From Candidatus Dormiibacterota bacterium (lineage in GTDB: Bacteria > Chloroflexota > Dormibacteria > Aeolococcales > Bog-877), in the NCBI GenBank assembly GCA_003135035.1, contig PLDE01000080.1, positions 1 through 5,070 on the forward strand: a stretch of DNA of 5,070 bases, read 5' to 3'. Made by a program: the position numbers and the translations under genes. Below are positions 1 through 5,070 of this stretch, in pieces; position 1 is the first letter of the stretch; every line of letters begins with the position of its first letter. The notes beneath the pieces are model-generated. The model saw nothing but the letters and a program-made list of their open reading frames with translations. It did no database searches and had not been told where the DNA came from.

Positions 1-710
1 TCCTCCCGCCCCAGCCATTGTCGCAAAGAGGCACATCTGAACTCAGGTATCACCCAGCGTGCCCGGTGCAAGGACGCGCAGCGCCATCTTTGGACGGAGC
101 TGCTTTCGATCCGGAGGCCGCAGACAATTCAGGAGCCGGGTGCCGGTCAGTCCTTCAGACCCATAAGCAGCCACGTCCCGTCTCCCGTCGACCTGCTCGA
201 CCGTGGGGGAAGCGGCCCCCACCACGTCTGTTCGGAACCGCACGGACAGACAGGGAGTGGCGGTGGTTTTATGTTGGATAAGGAGCGGGGGCAAGCGCCG
301 CGGGGTGCCGCGTGATGCGCTCGGATCAACCGACTGACGAGCAGGTAGGAGAGCAGGTGGACAAAGTCAGCCCAGACGCCTTGCCAGACCATCCCACCCG
401 GCTGCACGCTTCGTGGCGTTCCTCAGCGGGAATGGTTGGAGAGAGCCAAGACGCACGCGCTGGCGCTGGGGCCCTCACGATCGCCGCCACGCCGTCGAGG
501 ATTCGGAACCCGCAGCACCGCGCAGGTAGTCAGGACCAGCAGCCGGGCCGCCCGGACACCGCCGCAACGAGGCTCGTTCGTCACGCAGCCGCAGAGAGCC
601 CCAGTTCTGTAACAGGCAAGGAAGTGCAAGCGGTCGGTTGCACCGAGCGGCCAGCAGATCCAGCAGCAACGAGACTCACACTCTCCCACGAGCCATCCGA
701 AACCGGAGCG
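1..710. other. Gene-free stretch, no convincing coding or RNA feature
   Basis: I read both strands in all frames and found no segment that looks like a conserved protein. The open frames here have low-complexity, Arg/Pro/Ser/Gly-rich translations typical of GC-rich non-coding DNA, and they overlap one another on both strands. One + frame is open from base 1 to a TGA at 313-315, and another from GTG 312 to TGA 846-848. Neither has a recognisable motif or a clear ribosome binding site. No tRNA or rRNA signature was seen. Small elements are a 7-bp stem hairpin at 203-222, a short direct repeat GAGCAGGT at 340-347 and 352-359, and a near-palindrome AACGAG-G-CTCGTT at 566-578. The stretch may be the eroded flank of the broken gene that follows. 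Confidence 0.5.
203..222. repeat. Perfect 7-bp inverted repeat (hairpin)
   Basis: GTGGGGG at 203-209 pairs with CCCCCAC at 216-222 around the six-base loop AAGCGG. The stem is pure Watson-Crick and mostly G-C, so it should be stable in RNA. No T-run follows on either strand and no gene visibly ends next to it, so a terminator role is not supported. It may simply be a chance hairpin in GC-rich DNA. Confidence 0.45.
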
Positions 711-1087
711 ATGACCCAGGCCAGTCTGGAGATTCGTCTGGCCTTTGGACGGCGCCGCTGGACCCTGGATCGCGGGCCGCCGCCGCTGCTTGAACGCGAT
801 CGACGAATGCCTCGACCGGCTCGAGGCGCTGCACATGCAAGGCACTGAAGGCTCACACCCAGCCAGCTGGAGAAACCTGCGGGCAGAACTGGCGGACATG
901 GTAGGGGAGGGGCTGCCGGACGAGGTGCACAAGGCGCGCACGTCCCACCAGCTGCATGCCACCTTGCTCAACTGGCAGGCGACTTTCCTGGATCGGATCG
1001 GATCGTCGTTCGTCGTCGAGAGCGCTTTCCCGACCTCAAGTCTGACGACGACCACCAGCGCCCCCTGCGGCGGCGGTCGGCGGTTAG
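711..1087 (+). pseudogene. Frame-broken small gene of unknown family
   Basis: A protein-like reading starts at ATG 711 (MTQASLEIRLAFGRRRWTLD), then continues one frame over from about 775-793 as a helical stretch rich in Asp, Glu, Leu and His (including HQLHATLLNWQATFLDRI) up to about position 1000. That central stretch has G or C at most third codon positions, as real genes here do. After the (GGATC)3 repeat at 990-1004 the protein-like signal returns to the first frame (RERFPDLKSDDD). A further one-base shift at CCCCC 1061-1065 would give a short Ala/Gly tail ending at TAG 1085-1087, about 127 residues in all. The first two junctions are better supported than the third. GGAG lies only two bases before ATG 711, so the start is uncertain. 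I do not recognise the family. Alternatively an intact 177-residue frame runs from TTG 745 to TAA 1278, but its ends look non-coding. Sequencing error could explain the breaks as well as gene decay. Confidence 0.5.
990..1004 (+). repeat. Three tandem copies of GGATC
   Basis: GGATCGGATCGGATC is a perfect 5-bp tandem repeat inside the broken gene. Removing one copy joins the upstream frame (…LLNWQATFLDRI) directly to the downstream protein-like frame (VVRRRERFPDLK…). Expansion from two to three copies by slippage is therefore a simple explanation for that frameshift. Confidence 0.6.
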
Positions 1088-1209
1088 CAGATCCGAGCGA
1101 AAACCTGAGGGCAGGTCGGGCGACCCGGCTGCGGTTGGACGCTGGCAGTGGACCCGGCCAACCGCTGGCCGCTCCTACCGGACCTCCGATCCCCAGTTCA
1201 TCCTCCCAT

Positions 1210-1234
1210 CCCGGCGGCCACGATGGCCGCCGGG
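1210..1234 (+). terminator. Strong GC hairpin, probable transcription terminator
   Basis: CCCGGCGGCC (1210-1219) and GGCCGCCGGG (1225-1234) form a perfect 10-bp stem around the five-base loop ACGAT. The next bases are GTTCTC, so there is no long T-run. Hairpins without a strong U-tract are common as terminators in high-GC actinobacteria. Its place between the broken upstream gene and the operon starting at 1334 fits a boundary that insulates the operon. A weaker 6-bp hairpin (CGGCCA 1155-1160 with TGGCCG 1166-1171) lies just upstream. Because the stem is symmetric it could act on either strand. Confidence 0.5.
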
Positions 1235-1250
1235 GTTCTCACTGGCTCTG

Positions 1251-1291
1251 CGTTCCGAACGCGTTAGCCAAGCGTTAATCCGGATCTAGAT
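1251..1291. promoter_or_regulatory. Cluster of short palindromes and a direct repeat, operator candidate
   Basis: Within 41 bases there are four palindromes: CGTTC-C-GAACG (1251-1261), AACGCGTT (1258-1265), ATCCGGAT (1278-1285) and ATCTAGAT (1284-1291). There is also a direct repeat of GCGTTA at 1261-1266 and 1272-1277, whose starts are 11 bases apart, about one helical turn. The cluster sits 43-83 bases before the first operon gene and after the hairpin at 1210-1234, where a promoter and its regulator site would be expected. No specific regulator can be named from these sequences. Confidence 0.3.
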
Positions 1292-1292
1292 A
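1264..1292 (+). promoter_or_regulatory. Weak candidate promoter for the operon
   Basis: TTAGCC at 1264-1269 and TAGATA at 1287-1292 are separated by 17 bases and loosely resemble -35 and -10 boxes of a housekeeping sigma factor. The -35 match is poor. The placement, upstream of the operon and downstream of the probable terminator, is the main support. Transcription would start around 1299, giving a leader of about 35 bases. Confidence 0.2.
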
Positions 1293-1317
1293 GCCGAGAG
1301 AAGTCGCGAGTTGAACG

Positions 1318-1324
1318 AAGGAAG
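1318..1324 (+). promoter_or_regulatory. Ribosome binding site for the TPP enzyme gene
   Basis: AAGGAAG lies nine bases before ATG 1334, a good Shine-Dalgarno position. It favours ATG 1334 over the in-frame ATG at 1340. It is the clearest ribosome binding site in the window, as expected for the first gene of an operon. Confidence 0.65.
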
Positions 1325-1333
1325 AACTGTGCT

Positions 1334-3127
1334 ATGGGAATGACTGCCGGTGACTATCTGTGCGAGCGGCTTATCGAATGGGGTGTGGACACAATCTATG
1401 GCTTCCCAGGGGATGGCATCAATGGCATCCTCGGTGCGCTGCGTCGCGCGGAAGATCGACTCCGATTCATTCAGACTCGTCATGAAGAGATGGCCTCATT
1501 CATGGCCTGTGGCCACGCCAAGTTCACTGGCCAGGTGGGGGTGTGTCTAGCTACCTCCGGCCCGGGGGCGATCCACCTACTGAATGGCCTCTATGACGCT
1601 AAGTTGGACCACCGGCCGGTAGTGGCCATCGTTGGCCAAACCTTCAATCGCGCCATGGGCGGGGACTTCCAACAGGAAGTCAACCTTCTTCAGCTGTATT
1701 CGGACGTGGCGTCAGCGTACGTGCAACAGGTGACTGAGCCATCGACGGTTCGCCACATGATTGACCGGGCGATGCGTATTGCTCAGGCTGAACGCACGGT
1801 CACCTGCGTGATCGTTCCAGCCGACATCCAGGACATGGATGCGGTACCTGAGCAGCCTCTCCTAACCCACACCGTGCACTCCGGGGTGGGGTGGTGGCCA
1901 CCTCGCCAGGTTCCTTCGACCCAACAGCTTCAGACGGCGGCGGACATCCTTAACGCCGGTCAACGCGTGGCGGTCTTGGTCGGCCAGGGGGCGCTGCACG
2001 CCACCGATGAGGTGTTGGCCGTGGCCGACACCTTGGGTGCGGGAGTGGCCAAGGCTCTGCTCGGCAAGGCCGCAGTTCCCGACGATGTGCCGTACTGCAC
2101 CGGTTCGATCGGACTCCTCGGCACCAAGCCGTCCTGGGACATGATGCAAGGTGCCGACACTCTACTCATGGTCGGGACCAGCTTCCCCTACTCAGAATTC
2201 CTACCTCCCCTGGGGCAGGCCAAGGCGATCCAGATCGACCTGGCGGGACGCAACCTCTCCATTCGCTACGCCATGGACCTGGCCCTAATAGGTGACTCGA
2301 AGGAGACCCTGGCTGAGTTGCTTCCCCTGCTGCACCGAAAGGACGATCGCTCGTGGCAGGAGGAGATTGAGAAGGGGGTGGGCGCCTGGTGGCAGCTCAT
2401 GGAGGATCGAGGCCAACCGTCTGACCTCCATGGCCGGATCAGGCCGCAAGGGCTGTTCTCGTCGCTGTCGCGCCACCTGCCGGACAACGCCATCCTCTCG
2501 TCGGACTCGGGGACGGCGGCAAACTGGTACGCCCGCCACATCAAGATCCGCAAGGGCATGAAAGCCATGCTCTCTGGGAACCTGGCCACCATGGTCCCCG
2601 GTGTGCCCTACGCGATCGCGGCAAAGTTTGCGTTCCCCGACCGGGTATCGATCGCGATGGTCGGAGATGGGGCCATGCAGATGGGCGGGATGGCCGAAAT
2701 GCTGACGGCCCTCAAGTACTACAAGAGTTGGTCTGATCCGCGCTTGATCATCCTGGTGCTCAACAACGAGGACCTTAATCAGGTGACCTGGGAGCAGCGG
2801 GCGATGGAGGGTGATCCGAGGTTCGAAGCGTCGCAAGGCATCCCGTACATGCCCTTCGCCGACTACGCCGACCTCATCGGCTTGAAGGGCATCAAGGTGA
2901 CGACCGCGTCAGAGATCGAGGGCGCATGGGAACAGGCCTTCGCCGCCGACCGCCCCGTCATCATCGATGCGCGGACGACGCCGGACGAGCCGCCGATCCC
3001 ACCCCATGTCACCGTAAAAGAGGCGGAAGCCTTGATGAAGTCGGTGCTGGAGGACCCAAAGGGGGGCTGGCGGGGAGCGCTGGAGGGTGCTCGAGAGATT
3101 GCCCAAGAACTCGTTCCGGGACGCTGA
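1334..3127 (+). CDS. TPP-requiring enzyme, pyruvate oxidase (PoxB)-like
   Basis: This 597-residue protein has the three-domain layout of the pyruvate oxidase / acetolactate synthase family: PYR domain about 1-165, central domain about 190-325, PP domain about 375-550. The expected catalytic glutamate that activates the TPP ylide is E51 in RHEEMASF. The Mg-TPP motif is G444-D445-G446 with N477-N478. The central block GTSFPYSEFLPP followed by QIDL and LIGD resembles the FAD-binding region of E. coli PoxB, and IPPHV near residue 550 matches PoxB's IPPQI. PoxB decarboxylates pyruvate to acetate and passes electrons to quinone. Decarboxylation of a 2-keto acid is likely here, but the substrate is not shown. 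The C-terminus (579-594) forms an amphipathic helix, as does PoxB's lipid-binding tail. GDG-to-NN spacing is 30 residues, against 24 in PoxB. No signal peptide is seen, so it is cytoplasmic. It is first in the operon and ends three bases before the next gene. Confidence 0.93.
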   Translation: MGMTAGDYLCERLIEWGVDTIYGFPGDGINGILGALRRAEDRLRFIQTRHEEMASFMACGHAKFTGQVGVCLATSGPGAIHLLNGLYDAKLDHRPVVAIVGQTFNRAMGGDFQQEVNLLQLYSDVASAYVQQVTEPSTVRHMIDRAMRIAQAERTVTCVIVPADIQDMDAVPEQPLLTHTVHSGVGWWPPRQVPSTQQLQTAADILNAGQRVAVLVGQGALHATDEVLAVADTLGAGVAKALLGKAAVPDDVPYCTGSIGLLGTKPSWDMMQGADTLLMVGTSFPYSEFLPPLGQAKAIQIDLAGRNLSIRYAMDLALIGDSKETLAELLPLLHRKDDRSWQEEIEKGVGAWWQLMEDRGQPSDLHGRIRPQGLFSSLSRHLPDNAILSSDSGTAANWYARHIKIRKGMKAMLSGNLATMVPGVPYAIAAKFAFPDRVSIAMVGDGAMQMGGMAEMLTALKYYKSWSDPRLIILVLNNEDLNQVTWEQRAMEGDPRFEASQGIPYMPFADYADLIGLKGIKVTTASEIEGAWEQAFAADRPVIIDARTTPDEPPIPPHVTVKEAEALMKSVLEDPKGGWRGALEGAREIAQELVPGR

Positions 3128-3130
3128 CCG

Positions 3131-3607
3131 ATGTCCAGGATCAAGACTGCCAGCCACGGCGAGGTATTGGGCGAGGCTACCTACATCATCGACAAGATCG
3201 TCAGTGAGGTCCAACACGGGACCTTCGAACGCTCCCTGTCAGGACTCACCGCGATGGCCGCACTGGTCACCACAGCTGAGATCTATGTCGAGCACTATCG
3301 GGCCAGCTTTGGCAACAAGATGATGTGGAGTCCGATTCTGGTCACGCCGCCGGTGGTGGTGGCCGGCATCGGCGGGATCTTCAGTCGGCGCTGGGCCAAG
3401 ACCTGGCTGCCTCTGACCGCGGGCATCTACACGCTCAACGGCTTGGTTGGTGAGTACTACCACGCCCGCGGGGTGGCCCGCCGCCCCGGGGGCTGGTCGT
3501 TGGCGTCGTACAACGTCCCCATGGGGCCGCCCATCCTGGCCCCAGGTCTTATGACGATCGTGGGATTCCTGGGCCTGCTCGCCGCCTTGCTCCGGCGGGA
3601 GCGCTGA
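3131..3607 (+). CDS. Small four-helix membrane protein of unknown function
   Basis: The 158-residue product has a polar N-terminus (1-35) and four likely membrane segments: about 36-56, 66-85, 89-110 and 131-154. It ends in a positive LLRRER tail, which suggests that both termini face the cytoplasm. Acidic and histidine residues cluster at helix edges: E50, E54 and H55 in segment one, and E108 with H111 (EYYH) at the end of segment three. I recall similar unnamed proteins beside GMC oxidoreductase genes in actinobacteria, but no function is established. The gene starts three bases after the TPP enzyme stop, with a weak GGGA site at 3118-3121, so translation is probably coupled. Its place between two soluble redox genes suggests a membrane anchor or quinone-side partner, which is inference only. 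Confidence 0.85.
   Translation: MSRIKTASHGEVLGEATYIIDKIVSEVQHGTFERSLSGLTAMAALVTTAEIYVEHYRASFGNKMMWSPILVTPPVVVAGIGGIFSRRWAKTWLPLTAGIYTLNGLVGEYYHARGVARRPGGWSLASYNVPMGPPILAPGLMTIVGFLGLLAALLRRER
3597..3601 (+). promoter_or_regulatory. Ribosome binding site pointing to a GTG start at 3612
   Basis: GGGAG, inside the last codons of the membrane protein gene, lies ten bases before GTG 3612. It is better placed than anything near ATG 3717, whose nearest candidate is AAGG at 3700-3703, 13 bases away. It supports translation beginning at 3612, four bases after the previous stop, in keeping with the other tight junctions of this operon. Confidence 0.45.
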
Positions 3608-3611
3608 GGCG

Positions 3612-3695
3612 GTGCCGGACTTCCGCGACCCTGGCCATCTACCCAATCTGCGCCCAGGCGGGCTGGCACTTCACCCGAGCTGGTTGCCCCGCTAG
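3612..3695 (+). pseudogene. Amber-interrupted N-terminus of the subunit 3 gene
   Basis: GTG 3612 opens a 27-codon frame ending in TAG at 3693-3695, in the same frame as the downstream CDS at 3717. It reads like protein (PDFRDPGHLPNLRPGGLALH, then PSWLPR), and after the TAG the frame stays open through RQGTTPQ into MIGRYPDYDV. From memory, related subunit 3 proteins have a similar Pro/Gly-rich N-terminal extension before the MIGRYPDYDV-like block. A start here would leave a four-base gap after the membrane protein gene, whereas ATG 3717 leaves 109 bases in an otherwise tightly packed operon. The TAG could be a nonsense mutation, a base-call error (CAG and TGG are one change away), or a real short leader peptide with reinitiation 22 bases downstream. 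Without the stop the protein would be 243 residues. Confidence 0.5.
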
Positions 3696-3716
3696 CGTCA
3701 AGGCACGACGCCGCAA

Positions 3717-4343
3717 ATGATCGGGCGCTACCCTGACTACGACGTCCTGGCCAATGCCGACAGCTGGGACCATGCCACTCGCGCCGTGGTGGAGGGCCGC
3801 CTCCGACCGTCACTTGAGCTGCGCTTCTTCTCGGCTGAGGAGGAGAACAGTCTGCGGGCCTTCTGCGATGTCGTCATGGCCCAGGACCAAGATCCGCGGG
3901 TGCCGGTGGCCGAGATGGTCGACCAGGTGCTGGCCAACGGTCACCTGGACGGCTTCCAGTACGCAGACATGCCTAACGACGGCCAAACCTGGCACCTGGT
4001 CTTACGCGGTCTAGATGAGGTTGCGGCCCATCGGTACGGGGTCGCGGACTTCCCCGCTTGCGACCTCGAGAGCCGCTTGGCGATCGTCGCCGAACTTGCC
4101 GAGGGGAGATTAGGGGGAGGAGTCTGGGAAAAGCTGAACGTCAAGCGGGCCTTCCAGGTCTGCATGCGGATGGTGCTTTCTGCCTTCTACAGTCATCCAT
4201 GGGCCTGGAACGAGATCGGATTCGGCGGGCCCGCCTACCCCGAGGGATACATGCGGCTCGGGCCACTCGCAGTTCTTGATCCTCACGAGGGACGTGCCGC
4301 CACCTCGGAGGATCCCGTTCCGCTGGCCACGGATTTGACTTGA
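3717..4343 (+). CDS. Gluconate 2-dehydrogenase subunit 3 family protein (gamma-like)
   Basis: This 208-residue protein belongs to the small-subunit family that partners GMC-type flavoprotein dehydrogenases (Pfam Gluconate_2-dh3). The recognisable blocks are MIGRYPDYDVL at the start, FFSAEEENSLRAFCDVVM (37-54), GLDEVAAHRYG (98-108), and the strongly characteristic FYSHPWAWNEIGFGGPAYP (157-175). In studied complexes the gamma subunit binds the catalytic subunit, helps it mature and can carry the Tat export signal. No Tat or Sec signal is present here, either from ATG 3717 or in the extension from 3612. The stop overlaps the start of the GMC gene (TTGA), the gamma-then-alpha order seen in FAD-dependent dehydrogenase operons. 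ATG 3717 is the first start after the in-frame TAG at 3693, but it lacks a good ribosome binding site. The true start may be GTG 3612. Confidence 0.88.
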   Translation: MIGRYPDYDVLANADSWDHATRAVVEGRLRPSLELRFFSAEEENSLRAFCDVVMAQDQDPRVPVAEMVDQVLANGHLDGFQYADMPNDGQTWHLVLRGLDEVAAHRYGVADFPACDLESRLAIVAELAEGRLGGGVWEKLNVKRAFQVCMRMVLSAFYSHPWAWNEIGFGGPAYPEGYMRLGPLAVLDPHEGRAATSEDPVPLATDLT

Positions 4344-5070
4344 GCTGGCGGAGTCGCCTCAAAGGCTCGGTCGGCCCGGCGGCCAACGACTCCCGATTTC
4401 TGCTCGATGTGCATCGTCGCGACCTTCCCGGCGAGGACACTATGTACCGCTATGCGGACGATGACGAAGTAGACCTCGTCATCGTGGGCGCGGGGGCAGG
4501 TGGCTCGGTTCTAGCCCAGCGCCTCGCCCGCCAGGGCTGGAGGATCGTGATCCTGGAGGCGGGTCCGTTCTGGCATCCGGACGAGGACTGGGTCAGCGAC
4601 GAGGCCGGTTCCCACCACCTTTACTGGACCCAGAACCGGATCATCGGCGGCGCCGATCCAATTCAGTTGGGCAAGAACAACAGCGGTCGGGGCGTAGGTG
4701 GGTCGATGGTTCACTACGCTGGTTACTGCCCGCGTTTCCACCCATCCGACTTCGAGACCTGGAGCCGGGACGGCGTCAGCGCCGACTGGCCCATCAGCTA
4801 CCAGGAGTTGAAGGCCCACTACGAACTGGTGGAGCGGGAACTTCCGGTGGCGGGCCAAGACTGGCCCTGGGGCGATCCCCACACATATCCATTCTCGCCG
4901 CATCCGGTCAGCGGACCGGCGCAGGTAATCTGGCGGGGGGCGCACTCGCTCGGTATCCAGATGCGCGCCGGCCCAGTCGGGATTGTCAACGGCACTTTCG
5001 GTAACCGGCCACACTGCATCTACCGCGGCTTCTGCCTCCAAGGCTGCAAGGTCAATGCCAAGGCCAGCCC
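4340..5070 (+). CDS. GMC family FAD-dependent oxidoreductase, N-terminal part
   Basis: The gene runs off the window, so only 243 codons are visible. The FAD-binding fold is clear: DLVIVGAGAGGS with G50-x-G52-x-x-G55, then E73 (ILEAGP), the usual ribose-binding acid. A GMC block NNSGRGVGGSMVHYAGY spans residues 113-129. C226, C232 and C236 are spaced C-x5-C-x3-C, matching the [3Fe-4S] ligands of Burkholderia FAD glucose dehydrogenase. It probably oxidises a sugar, polyol or other alcohol, with electrons leaving through the cluster; the substrate is unknown. I chose TTG 4340, overlapping the previous stop as TTGA, because residues 2-34 (SWRSRLKGSVG, then NDSRFLLDVHRRDLPG) look like genuine protein and I recall them in relatives. 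ATG 4442, with GAGG five bases upstream, is the alternative and would remove 34 residues. No export signal is seen. Confidence 0.92.
   Translation, partial: MSWRSRLKGSVGPAANDSRFLLDVHRRDLPGEDTMYRYADDDEVDLVIVGAGAGGSVLAQRLARQGWRIVILEAGPFWHPDEDWVSDEAGSHHLYWTQNRIIGGADPIQLGKNNSGRGVGGSMVHYAGYCPRFHPSDFETWSRDGVSADWPISYQELKAHYELVERELPVAGQDWPWGDPHTYPFSPHPVSGPAQVIWRGAHSLGIQMRAGPVGIVNGTFGNRPHCIYRGFCLQGCKVNAKAS

Noticed and set aside
203..222. Hairpin as a transcription terminator
   Set aside because: There is no T-run on either strand and no gene end nearby.
1..315. Plus-strand frame open from base 1 to TGA 313-315 as the tail of an upstream gene
   Set aside because: The translation lacks protein-like patterning and codon bias. 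An open frame of this length is unremarkable in GC-rich DNA.
340..359. Direct repeat GAGCAGGT as a mobile-element or integration trace
   Set aside because: The copies are only eight bases long and four bases apart, with no terminal inverted repeats or transposase nearby, so chance is sufficient.
423..1055. Long minus-strand open frame of 210 codons
   Set aside because: It is the antisense of the frame-broken gene, has a Ser/Arg/Cys-rich translation with no motif, and the plus strand has the better codon bias.
745..1278. Single intact 177-codon gene from TTG 745
   Set aside because: Only about codons 15-85 look like protein. The first residues are better read in the other frame from ATG 711, and the last 90 residues, crossing the hairpin at 1210-1234, look non-coding. 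It is kept as an alternative in the pseudogene entry.
2285..2836. Minus-strand open frame of 183 codons inside the TPP enzyme gene
   Set aside because: It lies wholly opposite a well-supported enzyme gene, and its His/Arg/Pro-rich translation is typical of an antisense shadow in GC-rich DNA.
4511..5041. Minus-strand open frame of 176 codons
   Set aside because: It is opposite the clear GMC oxidoreductase frame and shows no motif of its own.

Overview
The window is GC-rich, and its coding regions have a strong G/C preference at third codon positions. The products resemble a gene set I know mainly from Actinomycetota: a thiamine pyrophosphate (TPP) requiring oxidase-like protein, a small membrane protein, a 'gluconate 2-dehydrogenase subunit 3 family' protein and a GMC flavoprotein. 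An actinomycete or a related high-GC soil bacterium is the best guess. This rests on protein resemblance recalled from memory, not on a search.

Layout. Positions 1-710 hold no convincing gene. Positions 711 to about 1087 hold the remains of a small unrecognised gene whose protein-like signal jumps between frames, with at least two and probably three junctions, each at a short repeat or homopolymer. A perfect 10-bp stem hairpin at 1210-1234 and a cluster of palindromes at 1251-1291 separate it from the operon. The operon runs on the + strand from 1334 to the window end: a PoxB-like TPP enzyme (1334-3127), a four-helix membrane protein (3131-3607), a gluconate dehydrogenase gamma-subunit-like protein (3717-4343, probably with its first 35 codons cut off by an in-frame TAG), and the N-terminal part of a GMC oxidoreductase (TTG start at 4340, running off the end).

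How they may work together. The last two genes have the gamma-then-alpha order of bacterial FAD-dependent sugar/polyol dehydrogenase complexes. The flavoprotein carries a C-x5-C-x3-C motif with the spacing of the [3Fe-4S] ligands known in Burkholderia FAD glucose dehydrogenase. The TPP enzyme resembles quinone-linked pyruvate oxidase, and the membrane protein between them could be an anchor or electron-transfer partner. A reasonable inference is a membrane-associated redox module that oxidises an alcohol or sugar and decarboxylates a 2-keto acid. Neither substrate can be read from the sequence. No cytochrome c subunit is visible, although it could lie downstream.

The main oddities are the amber codon near the gamma-subunit start, the frame-broken upstream gene, the absence of any Tat or Sec signal on the dehydrogenase subunits, and acidic/histidine clusters at the membrane edges of the 158-residue protein.
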